Shown: piece by piece, positions 29,014 to 37,653 of the stretch
How positions within the stretch are numbered: the first letter of the stretch is position 1
Layout: the number at the start of each line of letters is the position of its first letter
Origin: a virus
IMG/VR virus record: IMGVR_UViG_3300043256_000161
Location: 1-42,879 of that record
Reading direction: 5' to 3' (one strand)
Length of the DNA: 42,879 nucleotides
Made by a program: the position numbers and the translations under genes
Notes under the pieces: model-generated
Database searches by the model: none
Seen by the model: only the letters and a program-made list of their open reading frames with translations
What the model was told of the DNA's origin: nothing

Positions 29014-30494
29014 TAGAACAGCTCCACCCAGTTTATCGACACGTCTACCGTTGAGTTAGTCCCCGACGCTGTCTGCTGCGCCGAGACCGTGAATACCGTC
29101 CCAGGCCCCAGGATGAACTCCTCGCTGCTGAGGTCAACGAACTGCCTGTCCCCACTGTTCAGGGTAGAGGTAAACTGGGCCTCTCCGCCCGTTAGAGCCG
29201 TAGCCGTTGAATCCGTTGACACCACAGAATCATCAGCGTCAAGGGCAGCAAAGGCGGAACCCGTCAGGGTTGAGTTAAGGTCAATGCGAATCCTAACGGG
29301 CTTGTTGCCCGCCGAAGCCCCTACTTCTATAAACCGCACCCATATTCGAGTCCTGTTCTCCCGTCCCTGGTAGACAATATTGTTTCGGATTGAGGCGATT
29401 GGTTGTTCAGAGGCTTCGTCTACGTCCGTATCCTCAGCGGCAAACGAGTGCCTGACGGGCCAGATCGTCGTCTCTTTCCCCTCTATGAATCCCGCCATTG
29501 ACGAGGAGAACATAACCAAGTCGGACGTGTTGGCAGCGTTCCTCGCCATTATATGCAAGGGAAGAGTGGGGATGAGGATAGACGGCGTGGTATTGGCGTT
29601 GGCGTAGTCTATCGTATGGACTAACTCCAACTCCCCGTCAGTTTCGTGCTCAATAGAGAACCTTATCTGCCCAAAGCCCAGCCATTGGTACTGAATCTGG
29701 TAGACGTTCCCCTTGGTGGGGTCAAGCGTCATTCCCGATGCCCCCGTGCCGTCCATCTTATCAGTATTCCAAGAAGATTGAGCTACCCAGGTATCGGTGA
29801 CGGCAGCAGAGGCGACTGTTTGAGCAAACGTTCCTGCCGCGCTTGTGGCGTCGGTCAGTTCATAATCACCTGTATGAGTCGCGGTATCGTAGGATATGAA
29901 GATTACCGTATCGTTGTCTACGAATGTCCTCCAGCCTGTGCCGATGTTGGAGTAGTCTGCCCCAGCTATCTCATTCGCGGTGAGCGTCTTGTCTGCCGTA
30001 TTCGTCACAGTCACGGCCTTGGTATCACCGTCTAAAGTGATGGTGATACTATCCTCGTGGCTAGAGGCGGTTGCTATCGTGAGGGTTCTTATCTCAGACC
30101 TGCCGCCAGCCCTTCTAAGGATGCCGAACGCAGTACCGTTGTAGCCGAAGAAGTACCCATCTCCAGCGTCTCCCACGCCATGAAGTTGGGTGGAGTCGGA
30201 GACCCCTGCTGCATAGACCGTCGTGAACCTCACGAGCCCACCCTGGCCTGGGGCGTAGTGTAGGGCGTCTCTGGTCAGCACCATCGCCGTCTGGTTGGCG
30301 CCCCCACCAGTTGAGACTTTCACCCTACCGGTGTCCTGGGTGACAGTCCCACCGTTCGCCCGTACCTCTACCAGTCGGGAGTTGATGTTGTAGGGGAACT
30401 GAACCTGGACAAGCGGGGTTGGCTGTACTGAGGACAGTTCCCCGAAGGCTGATTTCTGGTCTTTCAAGACCGCTATGTTGCTTAGAGAAACCAT
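29013..30494 (-). CDS. Beta-rich virion surface or tail protein (493 aa)
   Basis: A 493-aa beta-rich protein with many Thr, Asp and Gly residues and no Cys. Features include FGYNGTAFGILRRAGG, VYQIQYQWLGFGQIRF and LVHTIDYANANT. This layout is typical of phage surface or fibre-head proteins that resemble concanavalin/LamG or fibre shafts. It lies between connector and fibre genes. Specific function not determined. Confidence 0.7.
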   Translation of the reverse strand: MVSLSNIAVLKDQKSAFGELSSVQPTPLVQVQFPYNINSRLVEVRANGGTVTQDTGRVKVSTGGGANQTAMVLTRDALHYAPGQGGLVRFTTVYAAGVSDSTQLHGVGDAGDGYFFGYNGTAFGILRRAGGRSEIRTLTIATASSHEDSITITLDGDTKAVTVTNTADKTLTANEIAGADYSNIGTGWRTFVDNDTVIFISYDTATHTGDYELTDATSAAGTFAQTVASAAVTDTWVAQSSWNTDKMDGTGASGMTLDPTKGNVYQIQYQWLGFGQIRFSIEHETDGELELVHTIDYANANTTPSILIPTLPLHIMARNAANTSDLVMFSSSMAGFIEGKETTIWPVRHSFAAEDTDVDEASEQPIASIRNNIVYQGRENRTRIWVRFIEVGASAGNKPVRIRIDLNSTLTGSAFAALDADDSVVSTDSTATALTGGEAQFTSTLNSGDRQFVDLSSEEFILGPGTVFTVSAQQTASGTNSTVDVSINWVELF

Positions 30495-30799
30495 CAGTTA
30501 ATCGGCACCACTACAAGCCTGTAAGCTGAATCTGTCCCTAAATGAGTGATCTTGACGATGGCCACACGAGACCTAGAAAGGCTTAGGGTCTCGCCAGATT
30601 TCAGCGTAAGGGCACCCCCGTACTCTGAGGGGGTTTCCGCGACTTCAATTTGGAGGCTCCCAGGCCCGTCACAGGTGATGTACCCCTCGGCAGTCCTGTA
30701 GCTCGTTCCAGCGGTGAGACTGGCAAATATGTCTATCTCGATGGGGCTGTCGCCCGCGACGAAGTTGTTGTCTTCTGCAGTTATCCAGAGGCCAGTCAA
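30494..30799 (-). CDS. Small beta-rich virion protein (101 aa)
   Basis: A 101-aa beta-sandwich-like protein. The TTG start at 30799 is set by an AGGAGG site inside a 15-bp module (30796-30810) identical to the one before the 76-aa gene. The stop overlaps the next ATG. Confidence 0.7.
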   Translation of the reverse strand: MTGLWITAEDNNFVAGDSPIEIDIFASLTAGTSYRTAEGYITCDGPGSLQIEVAETPSEYGGALTLKSGETLSLSRSRVAIVKITHLGTDSAYRLVVVPIN

Positions 30800-30808
30800 T
30801 ACAACCTC

Positions 30809-31039
30809 CTAGATGATAGTTGTCTTCAGTTTTCCCGACGGGAAGAAAACCAGCTCCTCTATGGGCCACTCAACGATGGCCGCTGGCCCTGGTTTTCGCC
30901 CATTCACTATGACTGCCCCGCTTTTCAACCATCGCCGGAGTTCGGCATTGGAAGGTAAACCAGTCTTTGCGCCTTCTTTGCTGGTAGGGCAACATTTGAC
31001 CACATCCCTGAGCCAAAACAGGAAGTTAATTGCTTTCAA
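30809..31039 (-). CDS. Hypothetical virion-region protein (76 aa)
   Basis: A 76-aa protein with a SNAELRRWLKSGAVIVNGRKP block and C-terminal FFPSGKLKTT, a layout common in small phage proteins of unknown role. It starts with TTG (31039) overlapping TGA, with AAGGAGG ahead. Confidence 0.75.
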   Translation of the reverse strand: MKAINFLFWLRDVVKCCPTSKEGAKTGLPSNAELRRWLKSGAVIVNGRKPGPAAIVEWPIEELVFFPSGKLKTTII

Positions 31040-31329
31040 TACAACCTCCTTCGCCCCGCTTTGCGAGCGTCCTGAAACTCCTTCATGTCCTTCAGGGCTT
31101 CCGCTACCTGCTTCTTAGTATAGCGCGGCCTGGGTGTGACGATGTCGGGGATTTTGGCCTTCTCCTCGCACATAGCCAAGATGTCCCGCAGTTGAGACAT
31201 CTCTATCATCTTCGGGTCGGTCGCCCCGATGACGTTATATTTGAGCTGCTGCAAGCGCATGATGATCGCCTGTCGCTCCGTCCTGGGGTTCCGCATCGCC
31301 GCCCCGATAGGAAGATAGAGACGGCTCAC
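31036..31329 (-). CDS. Helical basic protein (97 aa)
   Basis: A 97-aa, alpha-helical, basic protein (blocks ERQAIIMRLQQLKYNV and KKQVAEALKDMKEFQDARKAG). Coupled at both ends (ATGA/TTGA). Possibly a head-tail joining or assembly factor, by position only. Confidence 0.7.
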   Translation of the reverse strand: MSRLYLPIGAAMRNPRTERQAIIMRLQQLKYNVIGATDPKMIEMSQLRDILAMCEEKAKIPDIVTPRPRYTKKQVAEALKDMKEFQDARKAGRRRLY

Positions 31330-32135
31330 GCCAACCCCAAGAGAGTGTTGCCGAAGCCCTTTAGAGAATCCACGTTGGCCGCGGTCAGTTCCTTGCCACA
31401 GATGAAGGGGAGTGCAATCCTACCGTCCATCTCAATCGTCGGCGATGCGGTGTCGTCAGCCGCGCCGAGCATAATCGGGGTCGACCCAGCCTGCATGGCT
31501 GAGTACGAGCCGCTGCCCGATAATGTCTCGGTCTCACGCGTGGCGTCCAGGTAGAGCTTCAACCCCGCGTTGGCCGATGTTCCTCCGGCGCTGTCATAGG
31601 TGACGCAGAGGAACTGCCACTTGTTGAGTGTCAGGTTGGTGTCTCCCGTGGCGATCTCGGCAGCGTTAGCGCTGTCGTCGTAAAGCTCAAATCTCAATTT
31701 ATTGGAGCTGTCAACACTGAGTTTCCACTCACGGTCTGTACCTGCCACGTCGTACTTAGCTAGTACTGCCTGCTCTGAGCCAGCATTGTCTCGGGTTACC
31801 CAAGCACCGAAGCTGCACACGTTAGTACCAGAGTCATCGAACGAGAAGTCGGCGCTGTCTTCACCAGCTCCGTTCATGGAGTCCGTTCTGTCGAAGTGGT
31901 AGCTATTCACGCCGCCGACATGCCTGTACGGCATGAATCCTAGTGAGCCAGGGTCGGTCATGGTGAAGATGTGTACCGACTCCCCATACGAGCGAACTAT
32001 CTCGCCAGCTGCTAGGCTTCCACCTTCGATAAAAGGCCAAAAGGTTGTTGTGGTCGAGCCCAGAACCGTCAGAATCTGGTCAAGTAGGTCGAACGTCCTT
32101 ATTACTGGCTGCGGGGCACGAATGATTTTGGCCAT
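31326..32135 (-). CDS. LamG/concanavalin-like virion surface protein (269 aa)
   Basis: A 269-aa protein whose residues ~85-250 have the LamG-like jelly-roll pattern: SFGAWVTRDNAG...AVLAKYD, WKLSVDSSNKLRFELYDDS, LNKWQFLCVTYDS and KLYLDAT. Such domains bind sugars or decorate capsid or tail. It is coupled to the 96-aa gene. Specific ligand unknown. Confidence 0.8.
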   Translation of the reverse strand: MAKIIRAPQPVIRTFDLLDQILTVLGSTTTTFWPFIEGGSLAAGEIVRSYGESVHIFTMTDPGSLGFMPYRHVGGVNSYHFDRTDSMNGAGEDSADFSFDDSGTNVCSFGAWVTRDNAGSEQAVLAKYDVAGTDREWKLSVDSSNKLRFELYDDSANAAEIATGDTNLTLNKWQFLCVTYDSAGGTSANAGLKLYLDATRETETLSGSGSYSAMQAGSTPIMLGAADDTASPTIEMDGRIALPFICGKELTAANVDSLKGFGNTLLGLA

Positions 32136-32425
32136 TATCGCGCCCTCCCCGTTACCGTCCCCGTGCTGACTCGCAGAGTGGCGTCGGCGCCGTCTTTTCG
32201 TATGGCTTGGAAATTACCCAGCTCGCCCATGCCCCGAAGTTCCAGAACATCCCCCACCTCCAAGATGTGGCCCACCGTTGCCGTGGGAGCGGTGCCGTCT
32301 ACGCGGAACCTGACCGCTGCCGCCTCCACGGTAATGAGGGCGTCATCGGGGTGCTGGTCAATGATGCCGGCGCTTATAGACACTGCCCCCGTACTTATGG
32401 TTAGGCTCTCAAAATCAATCGCCAT
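32135..32425 (-). CDS. Small beta-barrel-like phage protein (96 aa)
   Basis: A 96-aa protein with VRFRVDGTAPTATVGHILEVGDVLELRG, a widespread phage pattern thought to be a head or tail accessory, perhaps decoration or a hub plug. No Cys. Its stop overlaps the LamG gene start by one base. Confidence 0.8.
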   Translation of the reverse strand: MAIDFESLTISTGAVSISAGIIDQHPDDALITVEAAAVRFRVDGTAPTATVGHILEVGDVLELRGMGELGNFQAIRKDGADATLRVSTGTVTGRAR

Positions 32426-32435
32426 AAGACACTTC

Positions 32436-33314
32436 CTAACTGATGGTGAGATAGACTAGAGCGAACTCCTCGCTCACACGCGGGTTGATGCAGTAGCCCA
32501 GAATCCGGCTGGGGATGGTCACCTTACCCGAAACGGTCGTCAGCACCTCGTCAGGTTCAGTACGCTGCGATTCATAGTCAAACCGCTGCTCGATGCCTGC
32601 CTGTTGATACTGATGGGCTTCGGTGTAAGCCTCTTGGGGTGGAGCCCCAACCCCAGCACGGGCGGCTGCTGCCGTTCTTTGCCTGATGGGGACTACCTGC
32701 TTGGCTACGGCTACCGAACCCTTCTTGTACTGGGAAGACTGCACACCCTGGCCCGCGAACAGCCCACCCTCTTGCTTGACGGCGGCAGGCCCCCTGACCT
32801 GGCACCAGAAGTAGGCGTTGGCCGCGACGGTGATCGGAACGACCCCCGCGATGATATTGGGGGGCTCACCCCAGGTAGGAGTGACGCCGCTATAGAGATT
32901 CTGAACCAGCGTGGCCTGAGATGAGGTGGTCAACGCCACTACTAATGGGTCTCTCAGCGTCACCTGAGCGGTCACAGCGTCGGTGGGTTCAGTGACGACG
33001 GCTCCTAGATGGGAGACTACATCGTACACGAACCCCTCTCCCGCCTCGTCGTTGATGTAGATATAGCCATCCTTGTACTCGTTGGCGATGACATTCTGAT
33101 CCATCGTCACCGTGATGATTTTTGTACCCGCTGCTGCAGCAGCACAGGTCATGTTGGAATGGGCGTCGTTAGGCCGTGCCGTCTGAACGACCTCGCCAGG
33201 GTTCAGAGGAATAACGCCGTTCTTGGCGTACCTATAGACGCGCTGCCGGAGCGCAAGTTCGTCGCCGAGCGGCACTCCCTGGACGGTTGCGGTGTCGTGA
33301 ATTAGGAGTGTCAT
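32436..33314 (-). CDS. Triplicated beta-rich virion protein, copy 3 (292 aa)
   Basis: A 292-aa protein aligning by eye with its two upstream neighbours (250 and 247 aa). Shared features include an N-terminal G.P.G/RY motif, an internal INDEAGEG region, an ITVAANAYFWCQVRGP block and a terminal ALVYLTIS strand. It carries a Gln/Ala-rich insert (about 190-245). The three are probably capsid decoration, head fibre or hub proteins derived by duplication. Confidence 0.75.
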   Translation of the reverse strand: MTLLIHDTATVQGVPLGDELALRQRVYRYAKNGVIPLNPGEVVQTARPNDAHSNMTCAAAAAGTKIITVTMDQNVIANEYKDGYIYINDEAGEGFVYDVVSHLGAVVTEPTDAVTAQVTLRDPLVVALTTSSQATLVQNLYSGVTPTWGEPPNIIAGVVPITVAANAYFWCQVRGPAAVKQEGGLFAGQGVQSSQYKKGSVAVAKQVVPIRQRTAAAARAGVGAPPQEAYTEAHQYQQAGIEQRFDYESQRTEPDEVLTTVSGKVTIPSRILGYCINPRVSEEFALVYLTIS

Positions 33315-33317
33315 AGC

Positions 33318-34070
33318 TTATTCGATCTGCAAGAAGATGTGGCCGAAGTCGGCAGTGGGCGCAGTATTCATGCAGAAACCCAGATGGGCAACATCAATCT
33401 CGGTCGCTATCTCATCGTGGAGGGACACGGCTCCCGCAACATCCAAGCTGGAGTGAACTCCATTGCCGACAAGGAGGGCCGAAGTGTCCGTCTCGATGAG
33501 GCAGGAACAAGGCCCTCTAGTCTGTGTCCAGCCGTAGGCGCTGACCGCGATGATGACGCGGGAAACTCCTGCATAGCCAGCGGTTGTAGCCGCTGTTGGT
33601 GTGATGATGGTCGCACTCCAGGGGTTCAGGATAAAGGTCATCACGTTGTTCGCCGCCACAGGCATCGTGACCTGGACGGTCACGCCGTCCTCAAACTGCA
33701 TAATGGTCTCGGTGGAGACCGTCACCGTGTTGGACTTGATCCGGTATATGCCGCCGAGGTCGCCCGTCTCCTCAAACAGAACAGTTCCCCCTGCCGCTTG
33801 GTTGACGGTGAAAGCGGTGCCGCCATCATCGAAGGAGATAGACGTGTCACCAGCGGTGGCCTCTACCGTGTGGGTCTGGGTTCTCCAGTCATCAGTGGGG
33901 ATAGCGGATTGGTACAGCTTGTTAGCCACACCGATAGTGCCGCCCATCAGCGTGTACCGGAAGATGCTACCAGAGGGGTCTTCCGCCTTCTGCCCGATGG
34001 GGTAGAGCTGGGTCGCCCCCGTTTCGTACGGGGCTGCGTAGTCGATTGCTAGATTCGCGGGGTAAGCCAT
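33318..34070 (-). CDS. Triplicated beta-rich virion protein, copy 2 (250 aa)
   Basis: A 250-aa protein related to the genes on both sides. The shared blocks are YPIGQKAEDPSGSIFRYTL near the N-terminus, VSRVIIAVSAYGWTQTRGPC (about 168-187) and a C-terminal GHIFLQIE strand. Relationship to the 247-aa copy is closest. It starts 1 base after the FmdB-like gene's TAA. Confidence 0.8.
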   Translation of the reverse strand: MAYPANLAIDYAAPYETGATQLYPIGQKAEDPSGSIFRYTLMGGTIGVANKLYQSAIPTDDWRTQTHTVEATAGDTSISFDDGGTAFTVNQAAGGTVLFEETGDLGGIYRIKSNTVTVSTETIMQFEDGVTVQVTMPVAANNVMTFILNPWSATIITPTAATTAGYAGVSRVIIAVSAYGWTQTRGPCSCLIETDTSALLVGNGVHSSLDVAGAVSLHDEIATEIDVAHLGFCMNTAPTADFGHIFLQIE

Positions 34071-34472
34071 TTACTTTACCTCTCTCTCTTTTCTCCTGGC
34101 TTTCCGTATGTGGGCGAGTTGCCGTTGTTGAGGATCAGGGCGTGGAGTCTGCTTGTGAATCTCCCTGGCCCCGACTTGGATGGCCTCTTCGGTGACAGGG
34201 TTAGGAGGGCGGTCACAGTCACGCTCGACTCTCTCCATTTCGCTCCTGTATTGGTTCGTCAACTGGGCCTTGGATTGGGTGTACGGGTCACGTCGGTACT
34301 CGTTGGCCTTTTCGTCCCAGTCGCGTTTAATGTCGTGCCTAGAGGGCGCAGTAACGCAGACGGACGCCGAGCGCCCACAGACGGGGCAGGGTCGTTCCCT
34401 AGGCACATTGAACGTCCTGGAGAACACGTCCTGCTTACCGTCCGTGGGACACTCATAGACGTAAATCGGCAT
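34071..34472 (-). CDS. FmdB-type zinc-ribbon protein (133 aa)
   Basis: A 133-aa protein. The N-terminal 45 residues match the FmdB regulatory zinc ribbon: MPIYVYECPTDGKQD...RPCPVCGRSAS, with ligands at C8 and the CPVC pair. The rest is a charged coiled-coil tail. FmdB-like ribbons are common in phage structural regions; the role is unclear. The ATG at 34472 overlaps the upstream TAA (TAATG). A longer start at 34511 lies inside the preceding gene. Confidence 0.85.
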   Translation of the reverse strand: MPIYVYECPTDGKQDVFSRTFNVPRERPCPVCGRSASVCVTAPSRHDIKRDWDEKANEYRRDPYTQSKAQLTNQYRSEMERVERDCDRPPNPVTEEAIQVGAREIHKQTPRPDPQQRQLAHIRKARRKEREVK

Positions 34473-34642
34473 TACTTGAAGGCGTCCTCTAAGGTCACGA
34501 CCTTGCCGCACTGGTCACAGGTGATGTCACCGTTGGGCTGAAGAGTGCCGACCCTGCGGTGCTCACAAGCATCCTGTTTCTCGCACTCGATCTTTGTCTC
34601 TTCATCTCTCACCCATTGGCGTATCTCTTCCTCTGTCGGCAT
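34472..34642 (-). CDS. Zinc-ribbon protein (56 aa)
   Basis: A 56-aa protein with C20, C26 and CDQC (42-45), one zinc site, on an acidic helical N-terminus. Both the start and the stop use TAATG overlaps with the 247-aa and FmdB-like genes. Confidence 0.7.
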   Translation of the reverse strand: MPTEEEIRQWVRDEETKIECEKQDACEHRRVGTLQPNGDITCDQCGKVVTLEDAFK

Positions 34643-35385
34643 TATTCGATGGTGAGCCAGAACAGGCCGTCCTCATTGGACGTCGCCCAGTGCATGAACT
34701 TGCCGACGACGGTGTCAGCCGCCGCTCCCTGCACCGTGATCTCGCCGGCAGCGCTGCCCGACGAAATGACGTGGGCAGTGATGACGGGGGAGCCGCTGGT
34801 CTGAACTTTGCATGGCCCCTGGGTCTGCAACCATCCGAACCCGCTGGCAGCAATGACCACTACAGACACACCAGCGACCAGTCCTGTTTCGGTCGAAGCG
34901 GGAGCGATGATGACATTCCGCCAGGTATTCCGGATGTAGGAGATCGTGTCGGAGTCGGCGGAGCCATTAAGGGCGATGGCCAGCGCGGTGTACGGGGTGA
35001 TCGTGCCGGTATTCGCGCCCTGGGTGATGAGGGTGTTGGCCTTAATTCTCTGGGCTGGCCCGAGCTGGGCAGGCTGCTCCGACCAGAAGTAGCCGTCGAT
35101 CAGGTCGTCAGCCGCCATGTCGGTGGTCGTAGCAGCGATGGTTTCAATCACTAGCGCCCCCGCCGCGTGGTCGTTGGAAACCGACTGGTCGCCGTACTTG
35201 GCGACTTCAGGGATCGCGCCCTGCTGCAAGTTGGCGACGATGATCGCGGTGCTGGAGTTGTTCAGGCAGTAGCGATAGATTCTGCCGTCCTCAATGACCA
35301 TCTTCTGGCCGATAGGAACGCCCTGAGTGGTAGTAGCGGTAAGCGTCTCCTCCTCAGAGCCGTTGACTACGTTTGGGAAACCCAT
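34642..35385 (-). CDS. Triplicated beta-rich virion protein, copy 1 (247 aa)
   Basis: A 247-aa protein, first of three related genes. Shared blocks: VPIGQKMVIEDGRIYRYCL, VSVVVIAASGFGWLQTQGPC (about 173-192) and a terminal GLFWLTIE strand. Placement two genes after the capsid suits a capsid cement or decoration protein. GAAAGGA precedes the ATG. Confidence 0.8.
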   Translation of the reverse strand: MGFPNVVNGSEEETLTATTTQGVPIGQKMVIEDGRIYRYCLNNSSTAIIVANLQQGAIPEVAKYGDQSVSNDHAAGALVIETIAATTTDMAADDLIDGYFWSEQPAQLGPAQRIKANTLITQGANTGTITPYTALAIALNGSADSDTISYIRNTWRNVIIAPASTETGLVAGVSVVVIAASGFGWLQTQGPCKVQTSGSPVITAHVISSGSAAGEITVQGAAADTVVGKFMHWATSNEDGLFWLTIE

Positions 35386-35440
35386 TTCAGTTCCTTTCTT
35401 CGGGGTACGATCAGTTCATGCCCCGTTTCCGACGCGCTGG

Positions 35441-35851
35441 TTAGGCGCGGTTACGTTTGCTCTTCTTACGCTTCTTTCTATCCGGCCCTCTCTTTCGCTT
35501 AGGCTCCACGCTGGCAACGTTGTCGCGAGCGTCTAGGGCCGCTAAAGCCTTCTCCAGCAGCCCTTCAAGACGCTCAATGGTCTGGGTAGTCGTCCCTGGG
35601 TCGGTGGCAGCGCCCTCTTGTCGCGTTGCGCTTATGGGGCCTTCGCTATTTGTGTCCCGTCTGCCAAAGTCGCCTTCTACCGGAGTCAGGGACTCAGGCG
35701 GTTTAAGCCTGAGCCCCTGACCCAAGTAGTGGTTTAAGGAATAGGGATCGGCAGGGAGAACCATCGCCTTGCCATGCCTGTTGTAGTAGGTGGTCTTCGG
35801 CTGGCCGTCAGGCAAGCCGTCTTCCCCCCACTGGGTTATCAGTTCTCCCAT
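35441..35851 (-). CDS. Head protein with basic C-terminal tail (136 aa)
   Basis: A 136-aa protein directly after the major capsid gene. The N-terminal part (KTTYYNRHGKAMVLPADPYS) resembles a small head accessory protein; residues 85-110 form a short helix; the last 25 residues are highly Lys/Arg-rich, suited to contact packaged DNA. Head-completion or DNA-contact roles are inferred. Confidence 0.7.
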   Translation of the reverse strand: MGELITQWGEDGLPDGQPKTTYYNRHGKAMVLPADPYSLNHYLGQGLRLKPPESLTPVEGDFGRRDTNSEGPISATRQEGAATDPGTTTQTIERLEGLLEKALAALDARDNVASVEPKRKRGPDRKKRKKSKRNRA

Positions 35852-35862
35852 GTATCTACTCC

Positions 35863-36744
35863 TTAGTTAACGGTCGAGGGTGCGCCGATCTCGTACTGGA
35901 TTCCCGCGCCGTAGCTGTCGTCTAGCTCGAATACGCCGTAGTCGGCGATGACGACAACCTCAGTAGCGCGGAGGGATTCGTCCCTCTCGTTTGCACGCTG
36001 GAACCCTACGCTCGTGAGAGCCGCCATCGCCTGCTCGGAGGCGATAACCCCAATACCGGAGTTCACGCCGGATTCCACCGCAATGTTAGCGTCCTGGAAG
36101 ACGCCCACGTTGTCGAAGCGCATCTTGTAGAAGTTCTTGAGGAGCTTCCCGCGCTCAGGATCGCTACCCGCCAGCGGGTCGCCTGCTGTCTCAGGAACGA
36201 TGGCCATTGAAGCCATCAACTGGTACACGGCGTTGGGGTGGTGGACGATATACACCGGATTGGGAAAGTTGTTGGCCCGTGCGAACGCGATGCAGGCAGC
36301 AGCGTTGATAATCTCGAAGTCGATATTATCGGTTCCGAGAACTGTGCCGCCGTTGAGGTTCTGGTACAGCGCGATGGAGTCCGTGTCCTTGATGCGAGCA
36401 AGACCGTCACCGAGCTGCTTGCCCACCATCATGAAGGCGCTGTCGTTCGCCTGCCTTACCAGCTTGTCCGTCAGGATGAACTTGGCACCCCTTTCTGCTG
36501 TCGTGAGGTCGGTAGTCGTCATCCCGATGTCTTGGGTGTCGGTCATGTCCACACCATCCGTCAGGAGGGAGAAGTTTGCCTGTCCCACCTTCGGGACTGT
36601 CACTGTCTTCGCACCTTGAGGAAGCGTGAACGGCTCCAAAAGCCCAAAGGCGACGGCGTTGTTCTCCGCTGTAAATCGCGCTTTAGTGAGGATGATGTTT
36701 TGAGCGTTCGCTAGGTTTCCTGTAGTGGCCGTCTGAATGGCCAT
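35863..36744 (-). CDS. Major capsid protein (HK97-fold type)
   Basis: A 293-aa protein in the place and size range of an HK97-fold coat protein. It opens AIQTATTGNLANAQNIILTKARF (N-arm). The beta/alpha segments include FTLPQGAKTVTVPKV, a helical spine around LVRQANDSAFMMVGKQL, NNFPNPVYIVHHPNAVYQL and a C-terminal VVVIADYGVFELDD. No protease domain or cysteines needed for cross-linking are evident. It follows the scaffold by 10 bases, with an AGGAGA ribosome site. Confidence 0.88.
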   Translation of the reverse strand: MAIQTATTGNLANAQNIILTKARFTAENNAVAFGLLEPFTLPQGAKTVTVPKVGQANFSLLTDGVDMTDTQDIGMTTTDLTTAERGAKFILTDKLVRQANDSAFMMVGKQLGDGLARIKDTDSIALYQNLNGGTVLGTDNIDFEIINAAACIAFARANNFPNPVYIVHHPNAVYQLMASMAIVPETAGDPLAGSDPERGKLLKNFYKMRFDNVGVFQDANIAVESGVNSGIGVIASEQAMAALTSVGFQRANERDESLRATEVVVIADYGVFELDDSYGAGIQYEIGAPSTVN

Positions 36745-36754
36745 GAAAATCTCC

Positions 36755-37609
36755 TTAGACTATGCCAAGCTTCTCCGCTTCAGCAGTCGTAATACTGCCA
36801 TCGATGTAGTCTTGGCGGGCTTTGTTTAAATCTGTAGTGCCCCCAGCACTCCCAGGCAGCTTCTCCGGCCCCTCTGTACGGGACTTACCCTTGGTCTGGT
36901 TCAACTGGGCTGTGAGCTTGGCGATCTCCTCGTCCTTCGGCTTGACGGCCTTCTCGATAGCCTCTTTGATTCGGCCACCCATGCGGGCCTCAGTTAGTCG
37001 GTCGAGGATTTCGCGGGCGAACCCCCTGTCCCCCAAGCCTGGGTCGTTCTTCAGCCGGAGATAAACGTCCGGCAGAAGATTGGGGTCGCCTGACTCATCG
37101 GCCAGCCTCCGTAGGGCCGCGTCCTGGCCTTGCCCATACATCGAACTGTTGACCACATCGATGAACCCAGGGTTATCGTCAATGACGCGCTGAATTGAAC
37201 GTTGCATCTGCCTCACGTCACCGCCCTCCCCCACGCTCTCGATAGCGTCACGAAGACTGCGGCCCATGCCCTGTCCAGTCTTCGCCAGGTCGCTGAGATG
37301 GGCCTCTGCTCGCTGATGAGAGGAATCGAACTCCCTCATGGCTGCCGACTTCGCTTCGCGGTGGATTTCAGGTCGCGCCTCTTCTATAAAGGCTGCCTTT
37401 CTCTCCGCCATCGCAGTCGAAAACCGCTCGGACTGCTCATACTCCTCGTAAGTGCTGGGAACCTTTGGCTCCTCCGTGCCCTCGCCCGTCACCGCTCCTT
37501 CTTTCGTCGCAGCGGGCTCCGCAGACTTTTCAGCCGCTTCAGCAGCGGCCTCAAATCCCTGCGTCACTTCAGGCTCTTGGACTATCGTTGCAGCCTTGTC
37601 GTCTTCCAT
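36755..37609 (-). CDS. Scaffolding protein
   Basis: A 284-aa acidic, helical protein just before the capsid gene, the standard scaffold position. The N-terminal 50 residues are Ala/Glu-rich, with long helices and a coiled coil at about 225-255 (IAKLTAQLNQTKG). It would guide capsid assembly and then leave. The ATG at 37609 has AGGAGGGA just upstream. An in-frame ATG at 37657 is rejected because a terminator hairpin lies between. Confidence 0.85.
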   Translation of the reverse strand: MEDDKAATIVQEPEVTQGFEAAAEAAEKSAEPAATKEGAVTGEGTEEPKVPSTYEEYEQSERFSTAMAERKAAFIEEARPEIHREAKSAAMREFDSSHQRAEAHLSDLAKTGQGMGRSLRDAIESVGEGGDVRQMQRSIQRVIDDNPGFIDVVNSSMYGQGQDAALRRLADESGDPNLLPDVYLRLKNDPGLGDRGFAREILDRLTEARMGGRIKEAIEKAVKPKDEEIAKLTAQLNQTKGKSRTEGPEKLPGSAGGTTDLNKARQDYIDGSITTAEAEKLGIV

Positions 37610-37623
37610 GTAGTCCCTCCTAA

Positions 37624-37649
37624 TCAGAAAAGCCCCCATTTTGGGGGCT
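37624..37649 (-). terminator. Rho-independent terminator between the 480-aa and scaffold genes
   Basis: On the minus strand AGCCCCC-AAAAT-GGGGGCT (7-bp perfect stem) is followed by TTTCTGATT. It ends transcripts of the preceding virion gene 12-15 bases before the scaffold ribosome site. Confidence 0.8.
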
Positions 37650-37653
37650 GCGT

